Shown here in pieces: positions 1 through 10,092 of a stretch of 64,000 nt of DNA; position 1 is the first letter of the stretch, and the number at the start of each line of letters is the position of its first letter. Both the position numbers and the translations under genes were made by a program. The DNA is taken from the NCBI RefSeq assembly GCF_901000735.1, contig NC_081542.1:45982238-46046237 (forward strand). The letters run 5' to 3'. The notes under the pieces were generated by a model that did no database searches, had not been told where the DNA came from, and saw only the letters and a program-made list of their open reading frames with translations. This DNA is from Corylus avellana. Lineage: Eukaryota > Streptophyta > Magnoliopsida > Fagales > Betulaceae.

Positions 1-566
1 AGTGTAAGTAGGAGGGATCATTTGTTTTTTGTTTTTAATTCTTTTCTTATCAACACAAAAACATTAACAAACAACCTAAAACAGTTAAGACCCCTTTGAT
101 TCACATAATAGCTAGGTGTCCAAAATAAAATGACTATTTCATAAGAATGGTTATTCTTTTGTTTGGTTGCACATCAATGGTATCATTCATATGAATAACT
201 ATTCTCTTTGAAGGGCAATACATATTTCTCTTAAAAAAAAAAAAAAAAAAATAGAGGAATAGTTATTCCTATAAGAATATATCACGGGTTTAAAAAAACA
301 GCTCACATTATTATTATTTTTTTAAAAATTTCCATAAAAAAGCAAGACTGTCGGTGCCCAAGACCACTCTTATGTACTATGCTCAAAGTACAGTGGTGGC
401 AGCCACCCTCCGCTGACAATGTGGTGATGATATATATGGCGGCCACTACATGTTCGTTGAATGTGGCTAGCAGCCACCACACAATGTCTGCTACATGATT
501 GCCCCAGTCTTTTTAATTTTTAATTTTAACCTTTTTCTCATAAATGTATTGCGCAGTTCCTTAAAA

Positions 567-605
<39 letters not shown>

Positions 606-659
606 AATAAATAAAATTTGTACGTGGATAATCTAGACCCTTAGAAAAATAAAATATTA
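1..659. other. AT-rich intergenic DNA, no gene seen
   Basis: No coding signal on either strand. It holds a short inverted motif (GGAATAGTTATTCC-like, near 140-275) that looks like a decayed MITE, and an AAT-type microsatellite near 565-597. A low-complexity tract leads into the MITE that follows. Confidence 0.6.
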
Positions 660-1084
660 GGAAAAAGTACATTTTACTCTCCAAAAGTTTGGGACAATTT
701 TTAATTTGACTTCTAATGTTTCAATTTTTGTAATGTACCTTCTAAACTTTCAAATTTTTGCAATTCGACTAAATTTATCTCAAAATTCCCATATTGCCCA
801 TAATTTTTTTTTTTAAAAAAATATTTTATATATAAAAAAATTTGGGGGGTGCAAAAATGGCCATATGGCTAAAGGGGTGGCTACGGCCACCCCGATTTTT
901 TAAAAAAATTTGTTTTATAAAAAATTAAAAAAAATAATAATTAGGGGCAATATGGGAATTTTAGGATAAAATTTGTCGAATTGCAAAAATTTAAAAATTT
1001 GGAGCGTGCATTGCAAAAATTGAAACATTGGAAGTCAAATTAAAAATCACTTCAAATTTTGAGGGGATAAAATGTAATTTTTCC
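660..1084. mobile_element. Mutator-like TIR MITE (copy 1)
   Basis: The two ends are long imperfect inverted repeats. Both start GGAAAAA.TACATTTTA and stay alignable for about 130 bp, around an AT-rich core with a GCCATATGGC-like centre. The flanks are AAAATATTA (651-659) and ATAATATTA (1085-1093), an 8/9 match that fits a 9-bp target duplication of the Mutator superfamily. There is no transposase. The same end sequence type recurs at 55616-55995. Confidence 0.65.
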
Positions 1085-1723
1085 ATAATATTAAGTTATT
1101 TTTTTGAAAAATGTTCTTTCGTTTTATTTTTTGAGAAGAGTTTTGTAGTTTAAAACCTTACCAAACATGCCCGATTTATTATGCCTTTTGGTAGAAACTT
1201 TTTTAACTTTTTTTTTTTTTTTTAGTGGAAAAAGAATGAAAACCTTTCGCACACCAGAACACTGGAATTCCACCACATGCATTTTTCAACTAGAATAAAA
1301 ATCCAAAAGAAACGCTAACCCTAATGTCCCTGTCAATTTTTCATAAACTATTCATAAATAAACATTATATTTCCTAAAGTAACACACTTGCTGAGACAAC
1401 CATAATAAAAGGTACCCAAAAGTGACTTCAGAATTTCAAAAAGAATTAAAAAAGAAAAGGGAAAGGGGGATTTTTCCAAAATGTACAAAGAAGCTAATCA
1501 AATACTTCGTGAGATTATGTTTATGTTTGTCTTAATTCATGAATCTTGAACCAGTTTATAAAAAATGTCTTGGCTGATCAATACATTAATTGCACCAAAC
1601 ATATATAATCACCATTAATTTCAAACCTCCAAATGCTACGGCAGCTATATATATATATTAAAAAAAAAAAAATTCCCATTTTAATTGTATAGATGAAGAT
1701 CAACAGTTATACTCTGAATTGCT
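1085..1723. other. intergenic DNA downstream of the bHLH gene
   Basis: AT-rich with homopolymer runs. No ORF or RNA gene is supported. It includes the 3' flank of the minus-strand bHLH gene. Confidence 0.5.
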
Positions 1724-2950
1724 CTATATGCCGTTAATGATCTCTAACAGCAACTCCCTGGTGTGCTGAACTTGAATCCTTTCACCATATTTTCCCTGAA
1801 GTTATAAAAAAAAATGTACAATAAATAAACATTATCTGTTGAAACTTATGAAAGTTCATGTAGAAACAGATTTGGTTTTTGGTTCTGTCTGTTATCATAG
1901 CATTGGATGTCCTACTGAGACGTTGTAGTTTGTTATGAGTTTGTTTTGTTACGATTGAGGTACAGAAGAGAACATGGTTTTTTCTTTTTCTGTTTATGAG
2001 TAATATTGGAAAGGTGCCACAAAAAAATGCTTGTTCTTGTCCACTAGATCAAATTACCTCAAATGCTCCAGTAGCTTGGTTAATATCACGAGATTGGTTG
2101 TTCGAGTCCTCTGATATCCGGAATTTATCCGACAGAGGCATATAATATTTAAAAAAAGAAAAGAAAATGTTTTGTTCTTACTAACCTTAACACAAGATGA
2201 AACAAGCATTGCTCCTTTGGAGGAAGTAACAGTTGTATCAAAGAGTTCAAATCCAAGAGCACCCATGGCCTCCATCAGTCTACTGAATCCACCCCTTTTC
2301 TTCTCGAGGACTATCTTTACCCAAAGTTTGTTCTCATCAATTTGGGCGGCTTCAACCTCAGCCTAATGACAGCAAAATGAAAGTCACCATTAAAGTTTTG
2401 AGTCAAAGAGCTCAATATATATATACAAACGTACAACTTATCAGCAACCAGTTGATAAACCTGAATCCCGCTTTTCTTCATCTCGTCTGCAGCATAAGTT
2501 TCTTCTGTTCCTGGCTTTGCTTCCTCCTCAGATGATGCTTCCATTTCGAAAATCTGTTCTTGAAGAACCTCCACATTCATCTGCAGGTCCTGGATGTATG
2601 TAATTGCATCCTCGATAATAGTTGCTTTGTTCATCTACAACCAAACAAAAGACATAATTTCAGAACCTGTATAAATGCTTGTTGGAAAAAACACAACTTT
2701 TGTGAATTAAGCATAAGGAGAAATAAGAATGATGTTGGGATGTTACATTTGTGATGAAAGGGACTAATGCACGTAGTTCCAGCAGCCTGTCACTGAGCTT
2801 CTGCCTCCTCCTCCTTTCAGCAAACAAGTTCTTAGACTTGAACTCTGTCTGATCGTCATTGCTGTACCTCCTTCTGCCCATCCTTCCCCTTCTGCTACCT
2901 TCTTCTGATATGTGTAATTCAGTCAAGGCAGACTCTATTTCATATTTCAT
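1724..2950 (-). CDS. DYT1: bHLH transcription factor, DYT1-like (tapetum development)
   Basis: Four exons on the minus strand join in frame with GT-AG borders: 2950-2747, 2634-2461, 2362-2186 and 1795-1724 (stop TAG). They encode about 208 aa, close to the length of Arabidopsis DYT1. Residues about 38-100 form the bHLH: basic region with NLFAERRRRQKL, first helix to LVPFITN, an intron at the conserved site, then MNKATIIEDAITYIQDLQ. The C-terminal half (KLWVKIVLEKKRGGF, LGFELFDTTVTSSKGA) is the ACT-like domain typical of the DYT1/AMS group. DYT1 acts in the nucleus of tapetal cells and is needed for pollen formation. A TATA box lies about 75 bp upstream. Seen: exon structure and motifs. Known: the family role. 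Inferred: orthology, which the C-terminal domain supports better than the bHLH alone. Confidence 0.85.
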
Positions 2951-3024
2951 TTTGTGCAGAAATTGGTTGTTGGGTTAATTTAGTTAGAGAGAGAGCTCTT
3001 GCACTTGTTTGATATTGTGTGAGA

Positions 3025-3032
3025 TTATATAA
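3025..3032 (-). promoter_or_regulatory. TATA box of the DYT1-like gene
   Basis: The minus strand reads TTATATAATC here, about 75 bp upstream of the ATG at 2950, a normal plant spacing. A pyrimidine/purine-rich (GA)n tract sits further upstream at about 3066-3088, which is common in plant core promoters. Confidence 0.5.
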
Positions 3033-3065
3033 CTGCCCCTCACAAGGTTAACATGTGTAAGAGAT

Positions 3066-3088
3066 AGAGAGAGAGAGAGAGAGAGAGA
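3066..3088. repeat. (GA)n microsatellite
   Basis: Uninterrupted GA dinucleotide run in the promoter region of the bHLH gene. Confidence 0.8.
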
Positions 3089-3089
3089 T

Positions 3090-4063
3090 TCTATGTGCTG
3101 TTGCAAATTTTTGTGCGCCTGTACAATTTGTTAAATCACAATTTGTCTCAAAAGCTTAAGTTTATAAAAGGAGTTTTATTTAATAATTTGATTTATATTC
3201 TAACACAATGCTTATATTAATAAGCACGATTCTTGTTTTGCTAAGAGACTCGGGGGAGTTTTTGGCACAGGAGTGAAAGTGGGAGTGTGTGAGAGAGAAA
3301 GTTATTGGAATATGTTAAATTGTTGCTTATCCCGAAAGCCTAAAGACAAAAGTTCAAACTCAAACTTTCATTTTAATGCCATGTTAAATATGAGTTAAAA
3401 GATCGTTCATGAATCTAAACTAAATACGTAATAATGTCCCGCATTTGTCTCTGAATTAAGCTACAATGTTGATTCATGGATCTAATCACATATAGGCTCA
3501 TACTAATGGACTAGTATGAGTTAATAGATCGTTCGTTTTAGAGTGGAAGTACTTTTCAGACTATAATTGGATGCTTGAAGAGCATGTATATATTCAATAA
3601 GCAGCACAGATATCTCTGCTAAACAAAATATTCTTGATGTTTCTTTGCTTGTATCAATCAGTGGTTTTGTTCAGTACTGGTATTATAAGTACAATCGAAT
3701 TTGGGTGGTTACCGCAGATATTTTCCTCCAGTAAAGTACTTTTTTTTAAAAAAATTCAATTCCCTAAGCCAGCCATGAAAATGCTAGAAGATGTGGGTTG
3801 TGTCATGTAGTGTACCAAGTGGGTACCTTAAGAATGGTAGGCTCTCTCACTTTTGTATCCACTACATAATTTGAGTACCATTCATATTTGTAGTGGTACA
3901 TGCTTCTTTTTTCTTTGCTCCTAATGGTACACTCAAGTCCTTTCTATTTATTGCCACATAAAACAAAGAAAATCATGCTAAAATTACGGATTTTGGCTAG
4001 GTTTCAAGACACAAAAAGGGGACATTTTCACAAATGTCACATATAGATGATATGGTAGAGGTA
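3090..4063. other. intergenic DNA, first copy of a PPR-array spacer
   Basis: No gene. Parts of it recur downstream of PPR gene 1. The stretch around 3550-3650 matches about 5870-5970, and 3755-3860 matches about 6700-6840, so the spacer belongs to the tandemly duplicated PPR unit. Confidence 0.5.
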
Positions 4064-4261
4064 TGTTAATTTGATTGAAGATTCAAAGATTATATTGTAT
4101 AGTCTCCGGTCATGGTTTGTGGGGCATATTAGAAATGAAGCAAATATGACGGCATATCTGTTGACGAAGGCGGTGCCCTAGACTCGTGCGGAAGAAATTT
4201 GGATGGAGAATTACCCGGTGTTCCTCTGTGATATTGTAATTGCTGGAAGTTGTACGACTTG
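4064..4261 (+). pseudogene. LINE-type RNase H fragment (non-LTR retrotransposon relic)
   Basis: Forward reading gives an RNase H C-terminal signature (SWFVGHIRNEANMTAYLL), then TAG near 4181. The same frame continues with an IWMENYP stretch to TGA at 4261. The His-Ile-x-Arg-x-x-Asn-x-x-Ala pattern is what plant LINE-encoded RNase H tails carry. Less than 70 residues remain, so this is a 5'-truncated, dead copy. A T/A-rich tract follows. Confidence 0.55.
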
Positions 4262-4536
4262 ATTTTCTTAATTGAAATATTGGAATTTTCTTTTTTTTTT
4301 TAAAAAAAAAAAAGGAAAGAAAAAAAAGATATGGTTGTCCTTAATGTGATGTGTAGGAGTAATTAATAAATTTAATAACTTAAACCATTATTCTAATACA
4401 ATGAAAATTTGAGTTTACATGCCATTGAGGTGCCACCCAACACTTCTAATAAAACCCTCTCAAAACCCAAAAGGCACCCACTAAACACGTTGCTCCCTAT
4501 CACAGAGTCATTTCTCTTCTAAGGTCATCCAAAACG

Positions 4537-5676
4537 ATGTCGTTTTCTCGCATACTCCGCCGCGCTTTCTCCACCTCCGTCGAATCCAACTCCAGGCCTA
4601 ACATGAAATCCATTGCCCGTGATCTCTACGAGGAGCACAGCCTCAAACGCCTCGTCCAGAAGTTCAAGAAGTTCTCCGAGCTCGAACGGTTCCGCACCAA
4701 AACTGGGATATACAAAAACACTGTCCACCGGCTCGCTTCGGCAAAATGTTACAACTGGATCGAAGAGATCCTCGAAGATCAAAAGAATTACAAGGATATC
4801 TCCAAAGAAGGCTTCTCAGTTCGACTCATGCATCTATATGGAAGAGCGGGCATGTTCGAGCATGCTCAGAAAGTGTTCGATGAAATGCCTGACCGGAACT
4901 GCGAGCGCACGGGGTTATCGCTTGGTGCTCTCTTGGGGGCGTGTGTAAGCTCGAAGAAGTTTGGCTTGGTTGGTGAGCTTTTTGAGGAGTTGCCGAAGAA
5001 GTTGTCCATTGAACCGGATTTGGTTTCGTATAATACGGTTATTAAGGCATTTTGCGAGATGGGTTCGTTTGATTCCGCAGTTTCCGTGCTTGAAAAGATG
5101 GAGAAGAAGGGCGTGGAGCCAAATTTGATTACATTCAACACCCTTTTGAATGGGTTATATAGGAAGGGTAAGTTTCCTGATGGTGAAAAGATATGGGAGC
5201 GAATGGAGAAGAAGAATGTGGTTCCTGATGTTATGAGTTACAATGCAAAGTTGCGTGGATTGGCGTTGGAGAAGAAAAGCAAAGAGTCGGTTCAGTTATT
5301 TGAAGAAATGAAGAGCAAGGGAGTCAAACCAGACACGCTCAGCTTCAATGCCGTGATTAAGGGATATATGAATGAAGGGAACTTGGAGGAAGTTAAGCGT
5401 TGGTACAATGAGATAGAGAAGAGCGCGCTTGCCCCGGATAGAAAGACTTTCGAGATGCTTATTCCCTTTGTTTGTGAGAAGGGTGAGGTGGAGCTTGCCT
5501 TTGAGCTGTGCAAGGAAATCTTCGAAAGGAAGTTCCTTGTTGATGTTTCGTTATTGCAGCTTGTGGTGGATGGACTGGTTAAGGAGTCTAAAATGGAGGA
5601 AGCAAAGAAGCTTGAGCAGCTGGGGAAGTTCAATAAGTACCGTCGTTATAGTCTGAAACTGCCCTCAGATGAGTAG
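4537..5676 (+). CDS. P-class PPR protein 1 of the array (mitochondrial PPR3-like)
   Basis: Intronless ORF of 379 aa. The N-terminus (MSFSRILRRAFSTS) is Arg/Ser-rich without acids, a typical mitochondrial presequence. From about residue 55 to 345 it is a run of 35-residue PPR motifs such as LVSYNTVIKAFCEMGSF and LITFNTLLNGLYRKG, ending in the family tail RYSLKLPSDE. Length and tail match small plant P-class PPRs such as Arabidopsis At1g55890/At3g13160, described as mitochondrial-ribosome PPR3 proteins. There is no E, DYW or SMR domain. Residues 5/35 of four clear motifs are N/N, N/D, N/D and N/D. A weak TATA-like TAATAAAA lies about 85 bp upstream, where gene 3 has TATAAAA. It is the most divergent member of the array. 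RNA target unknown. Confidence 0.9.
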   Translation: MSFSRILRRAFSTSVESNSRPNMKSIARDLYEEHSLKRLVQKFKKFSELERFRTKTGIYKNTVHRLASAKCYNWIEEILEDQKNYKDISKEGFSVRLMHLYGRAGMFEHAQKVFDEMPDRNCERTGLSLGALLGACVSSKKFGLVGELFEELPKKLSIEPDLVSYNTVIKAFCEMGSFDSAVSVLEKMEKKGVEPNLITFNTLLNGLYRKGKFPDGEKIWERMEKKNVVPDVMSYNAKLRGLALEKKSKESVQLFEEMKSKGVKPDTLSFNAVIKGYMNEGNLEEVKRWYNEIEKSALAPDRKTFEMLIPFVCEKGEVELAFELCKEIFERKFLVDVSLLQLVVDGLVKESKMEEAKKLEQLGKFNKYRRYSLKLPSDE

Positions 5677-7150
5677 TCCAATCCATCCTTTTTTTTTTTT
5701 TTTTTTGGAACTCTTTTTCGTGGGTTATGATTTTATAATGTAGTGTTTTTTTTTGGCCTTAACCTGCATTTTGTTGTTGTTTGTCTGTGAGAAACCTTGA
5801 AAGATTTGATCCTTGTCCAGATAGCATCATACTTATGGATACGAATGAGTTTATTGATGGTCCATTTAGAATGGCGATGAGGCTATTATTTGATGCTTGA
5901 AGTGTGTGTATATATTTGAAGTGTAGATATATTTGATAAGGAAAGAAATCTCTCGCCCACTAAAATATTTTTGGATTAAGGTCCCTTATAGAATTATAGA
6001 GTTATGTGATTCATTCAATCCGAGTAATTCTAGAAGTTCTTCTTGTGTTCCTTAAAAAATGAGGTGATTTTTAAAATCATCATTTGATCAAAATTTAATA
6101 ACAATAAATTATAAGCCCAATAATGATTTTAAGAGCTATATCACTCTTGGAGAGACACAAAAGAGACTTGTAGCATTACTCATTTTAATCCAGATGGTTC
6201 ATTCAAATTGTACAACCAAAATTAGGCCATATAAGCATTAGAAAGCAAAAAGAAATCAATAAATGGTAGGTGATAGTCCCCTCTCCTTCGAGATGAGAGA
6301 GGTGGTCAAACAATCTCTTAGAGTGACCGACCATTCTCTCAACCATCTAAATTGTGTCCTTGGGGTGGTTGACTATCCCTTAACTTCTTCTTTTTTGGGT
6401 TCTATGTTTTTGGGTTAACAACATTTACCCCCTTTTTTACTCTCATTTTTGTAATGTCTCCCCCCTCTTCTCAATGTTCCAATTTTTGCACTATCCCCTC
6501 AATCTACCATTAGAATTGTAATGTCTCCTTTTCGCGACCTAAAAGACAAATAACTCTTTCTTTTGGTCTGGTCTGGACAATGGTTTTGTTGAACTAGATA
6601 GTATAAATGGGTGGGTGATTTGGAGTAGATAATCTCCTCTATTAAATTACAATTCTATTTCCTAAGCTTTTATTTTTATTTTTCTAGTTACAATCCTATT
6701 CCTAAGCCAACCATGACAAGGCGAAAGAATGTGGTTTGTATCACTGCATGAGTACCATGTGGGTTGTTTGAGAATGGAGAAGGGAGAAGGGTGAAGGGTG
6801 AACTCCTCACTTTTGTTTCCAATAAATTTGAGTACCGTTAACCAAACACAATGCACCAAAAAAAATAATAATAAAAAATAAACCAAACACAATCTACGAA
6901 GATAGGGTCGTTTGATTTTTTTTTTTTTTTAATGGATTAGAATTTTCTCGATGAAGATTTCTCCATTTCATTTTAGAGATGTGATGATGGTCTAGAATAA
7001 ATTTTACAGATTTAGATTAAAGGATCATTTAGATTTGCAGTTTCAAAACGTATAATTTAAAAAATAGCAATTTTAAAATGTAGCTAAGCATTTAATTAAA
7101 TATCAATTTTGGCCCTTACAATCACATTTTTTTAAAAATGCGCTAATTTG

Positions 7151-7190
<40 letters not shown>

Positions 7191-7760
7191 CAAATTACAA
7201 TTTTTTAAAAGCACTTCTAAACGCTATATTTTCCGCAATTTTGTTTAGAATGTCATTTTTTACTTGCAAAATCGCACAGCAGACTCTAAATACAACAAAA
7301 CCAAATTTGGATTCTCTCCATTCCACTTATATGCATTTTGGGAAATGTTACACAAACTCTTAATTTTTGGATAAAAATTAGCTACAAATTAGTTTGTTGC
7401 AATTTGTTACAAACCAATTTGTAATAAGAAAGTTTTAACAAATCAGTCTAATAAATTGCAAGTGTCCCTTAACATGTGGTTCTCACATATTATTTTTTAA
7501 TAGCACGTACTTCTCACATGTTTTTTTTTAATAGTATTAGTAAGAAAACAGGCGCTTCTCACATACTTTAGAGACACTTGTCAATTTATTAGATTGGTTT
7601 GTAGCTAATTTCTGTCTCTTAATTTTACACCTTCAAATGCTATTTTCTAACGTAACGGTGAAAATTACCATGGAATAATTTTTAGGGTCAAATTAAGGAA
7701 TAAGCATTTGAGAGAATAACGAAAGTTTGTGTCGCATTTTTCGTATTCCTTTCTTACCCT
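5677..7760. other. spacer between PPR genes 1 and 2
   Basis: No gene. About 5870-5970 and 6700-7060 are diverged copies of spacer DNA that also occurs at 3550-3860 and at 9230-9480, showing that genes and spacers were duplicated together. A (TA)n microsatellite lies at about 7154-7188. Confidence 0.6.
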
Positions 7761-7767
7761 TATAAAA
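7761..7767 (+). promoter_or_regulatory. TATA box of PPR gene 2
   Basis: TATAAAA followed by CCCTCTC, the same context as TATAAAACCCTCTC before gene 3 (9995-10001). It lies about 195 bp before the ATG, implying a longer 5' UTR than in the other copies. Confidence 0.45.
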
Positions 7768-7961
7768 CCCTCTCTTTCTTTGGTTTCAACTTTCAATCAT
7801 ATAAAGTGACATGTCTCCTAACTACTAGTATTAAATCTGGACTGTTCAAAATTTAACGGCAGCAGTGCGGTTATTTTAACAACTGCATGTAAGCAGATCC
7901 GAGCCTAACAACCCATTGCCTCCGTTTTCACACCGTCATTTCTCTTCTTACACCCAAAACG

Positions 7962-9092
7962 ATGTCGTTGTCTCGCATCTTCGTCCGCGTTTTCTCCACC
8001 TCCGTCGAATCCGACTCCACACCTACCATGAGATCCATTTCCGGCCATCTCTACAAGGACCGCAGCCTGAAGCAACTCGTCCAGAAGTTCAAGAAGTCCT
8101 CAGAGTTCAAACTGTTCCGCACCAAAATCAAGATATACAAACGCACGGTCCATCGGCTTGCTTCGGCGAAATGCTTCAACTGGATCGAAGAGATCCTCGA
8201 ACACCAAAAGAAGTACGAGGATATGTCCAAAGAAGGCTTCTCGGTCCGACTCATAAATCTATATGGGAGATCAGGCATGTTCGAGCATGCCCAGAAAGTG
8301 TTTGATGAAATGCATGAGCGGAAGTGTGCGCACACTGTGTTATCCCTCAATGCGCTCTTGGGGGCGGGTTTGAAGTCGAAGAAATTTGACTTGGTTGGTG
8401 GGCTTTTTAAGGAGTTGCCAAAGAAGTTGTCCATTGAACCAGATTTGATTTCGTATAATATGGTTATCAAGGCGTTTTGCGAGATGGGTTCGTTTGATTT
8501 GGCAATTTCAATGCTTGATGAGATGGAGAAGAAGGGCCTGGAGCCAGACTTGATTACATTCAAGACCCTTTTGCATGGGTTATATGGGAAGTGTCAGTTT
8601 TCGGATGGTGAAAAGATATGGGATCGAATGAAGAAGAAGAATGTTGTTCTGGATGATAGGAGTTACAATGCAAAGTTGCTTGGATTGGCGTTGGAGAAGA
8701 AAACCAAAGAGGCTGTTGAGTTAGTTGAAGAAATGAAGAGTAAGGGAGTCAAACCAAACCTGTTTAGTTTCAATGCTGTGATTAAAGGATTTGTTAATGA
8801 AGGGAACTTGGAGGAAGCTAAGCTGTGGTACAATAAGATAGGGCAGAGCAGCCTTGCCCCAGATAGAATGATTTTCAATATGCTTATTCCTTTTTTTTGT
8901 GAGAAGGGTGAGGTGGACCTTGCCTTCAACCTGTGCAAGGAAATCCTCAAAAGGAAGTTCGTTGTTGATGTTTCATTATTGCAGCTTGTGGTGGATGGAC
9001 TGGTTAAGGAGTCTAAAATGGAAGAAGCCAAGAAGCTTGTGGAGCTGGGGAAATTTAATATGCATGCTCGTTATACTACTCCATTATTCTAA
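7962..9092 (+). CDS. P-class PPR protein 2, chimeric 3' end
   Basis: Intronless 376-aa ORF with the same presequence (MSLSRIFVRVFSTS) and PPR ladder as its neighbours. The last residues differ. Instead of the family tail KYARYSLKLPSDE it reads MHARYTTPLF and stops. From about 9081 the DNA is no longer PPR 3' sequence but a copy of the promoter of PPR gene 1 (compare 4384-4470), so the stop codon comes from promoter DNA. Motif residues 5/35 read N/D, K/D, N/N and N/D; the Lys at position 5 of the second motif (LITFKTLLHG) is not a base-specifying residue in the known PPR code. Also odd is a Cys in that motif (YGKCQF). The protein may still fold, because only the tail after the last repeat is lost. 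Expression is unknown. Confidence 0.85.
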   Translation: MSLSRIFVRVFSTSVESDSTPTMRSISGHLYKDRSLKQLVQKFKKSSEFKLFRTKIKIYKRTVHRLASAKCFNWIEEILEHQKKYEDMSKEGFSVRLINLYGRSGMFEHAQKVFDEMHERKCAHTVLSLNALLGAGLKSKKFDLVGGLFKELPKKLSIEPDLISYNMVIKAFCEMGSFDLAISMLDEMEKKGLEPDLITFKTLLHGLYGKCQFSDGEKIWDRMKKKNVVLDDRSYNAKLLGLALEKKTKEAVELVEEMKSKGVKPNLFSFNAVIKGFVNEGNLEEAKLWYNKIGQSSLAPDRMIFNMLIPFFCEKGEVDLAFNLCKEILKRKFVVDVSLLQLVVDGLVKESKMEEAKKLVELGKFNMHARYTTPLF

Positions 9093-9240
9093 TACAATGA
9101 AAATTTGAGTTTACATGCCATTGCCATTGAGGTTCCACCCAACACTTCTACACTCAGTTGCCACATATAAACCCTAATAAAACCCTCTCAAAACCCCAAA
9201 GGTTTATACATGAAAGGGAAGTTTAATAAGTACCATGTGG
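9081..9240 (+). repeat. relocated PPR promoter copy fused to PPR gene 2
   Basis: CCATTATTCTAATACAATGA and the following about 90 bp repeat the DNA just upstream of PPR gene 1 (4384-4470), with small insertions, up to AAAACCCTCTCAAAACCC. It is followed by GGGAAGTTTAATAAGTACC, which resembles the 3' coding end of a PPR gene, then by ordinary spacer. The pattern looks like a scar where a whole PPR gene was removed. Confidence 0.7.
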
Positions 9241-9994
9241 TGGGTTGTTTGAGAAGGTGAAGGGTGAACTCCTACCCTTTATTTGTCTGTAAACCAAACA
9301 CAGTCTACGAAGATAGGGTAGTTTGGTTCCTCTACGGTGCTCCTTAAAATGACAAATTTATGGTTGAATTGAATTTTATTTTTAATGGATTAGAATTTTC
9401 TCGATGAGGATCTATCCATTTCATTTAGAGATGGGATGATGGTACAGAATAAATTATACAGATTTAGATTTGCGGTTTCAAAACATACAATTTTTAAAAA
9501 ATAGCGATGTCAAAACGAAATTAAGCATTTAATTAAATGTCAATATGGCCTTTAAAACTATGTTTTTAAAAACTCGCTCTCACCGAAGCACCATCCATAG
9601 ACAATTGTGGGAATTGAGCCTCATCAAAGGAAAATGGACAGCCCACAACCTCTACAATATTCAACCTTGCGGTAACAATCAGACTCAATTTTTCCTTATT
9701 ACCACACTTCCCTTAGGTTAGAGATTTGTCATTCATTGGCTATGAAGATTTGCACTCCTGTATTTCCATATGGGGTCCATGGTTGAGCACTTGAGCTTGG
9801 CTTCCTAGTTTCTTTTGATCTGCTCTATACATTCTCTCTCTGGTCCTCGTGTATTCCTCCATTAGTGTAGCATTGATTGGTATATCAAACCACACGATCT
9901 CCATGGTTGAGCTTGGCAAATCCAAAATATTAAGAGACGACGTCGTCTTTTTAAAATCTATTAGATTTAATCTGCACCGTACATTTTTTAACAT
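9240..9994. other. spacer between PPR genes 2 and 3
   Basis: The first part (about 9230-9560) is a copy of the spacer at 6750-7150. The rest has an open minus-strand frame (9740-9994) with no recognisable domain. I do not call it a gene. Confidence 0.5.
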
Positions 9995-10001
9995 TATAAA
10001 A
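9995..10001 (+). promoter_or_regulatory. TATA box of PPR gene 3
   Basis: TATAAAA followed by CCCTCTC, about 95 bp before the preferred ATG at 10093. Conserved in position with the weaker TAATAAAA of gene 1. Confidence 0.5.
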
Positions 10002-10092
10002 CCCTCTCAAAGAGTCAAAACCCTTAGACGAGAACTCATCCGAAGGGCCTGAGACTACCAACCCATTGCGTTTTCACACCGTAACCCAAACG

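Noticed and set aside
4525..5656. Antisense and +1-frame ORFs over the PPR genes
   Set aside because: They mirror each other in every PPR copy and have no domain. Shadows of the real reading frame.
7148..7363. ORF over the (TA)n microsatellite (and similar ones at 49282, 56682, 44790)
   Set aside because: Ile-Tyr repeats from TATATA runs. Not coding.
9740..9994. Open minus-strand frame of 84 codons between PPR genes 2 and 3
   Set aside because: No recognisable domain and no conservation in the other PPR spacers.
10066..10092. Upstream start codon for PPR gene 3
   Set aside because: The extra nine residues are absent from paralogues. The ATG at 10093 aligns with their starts and begins the presequence.
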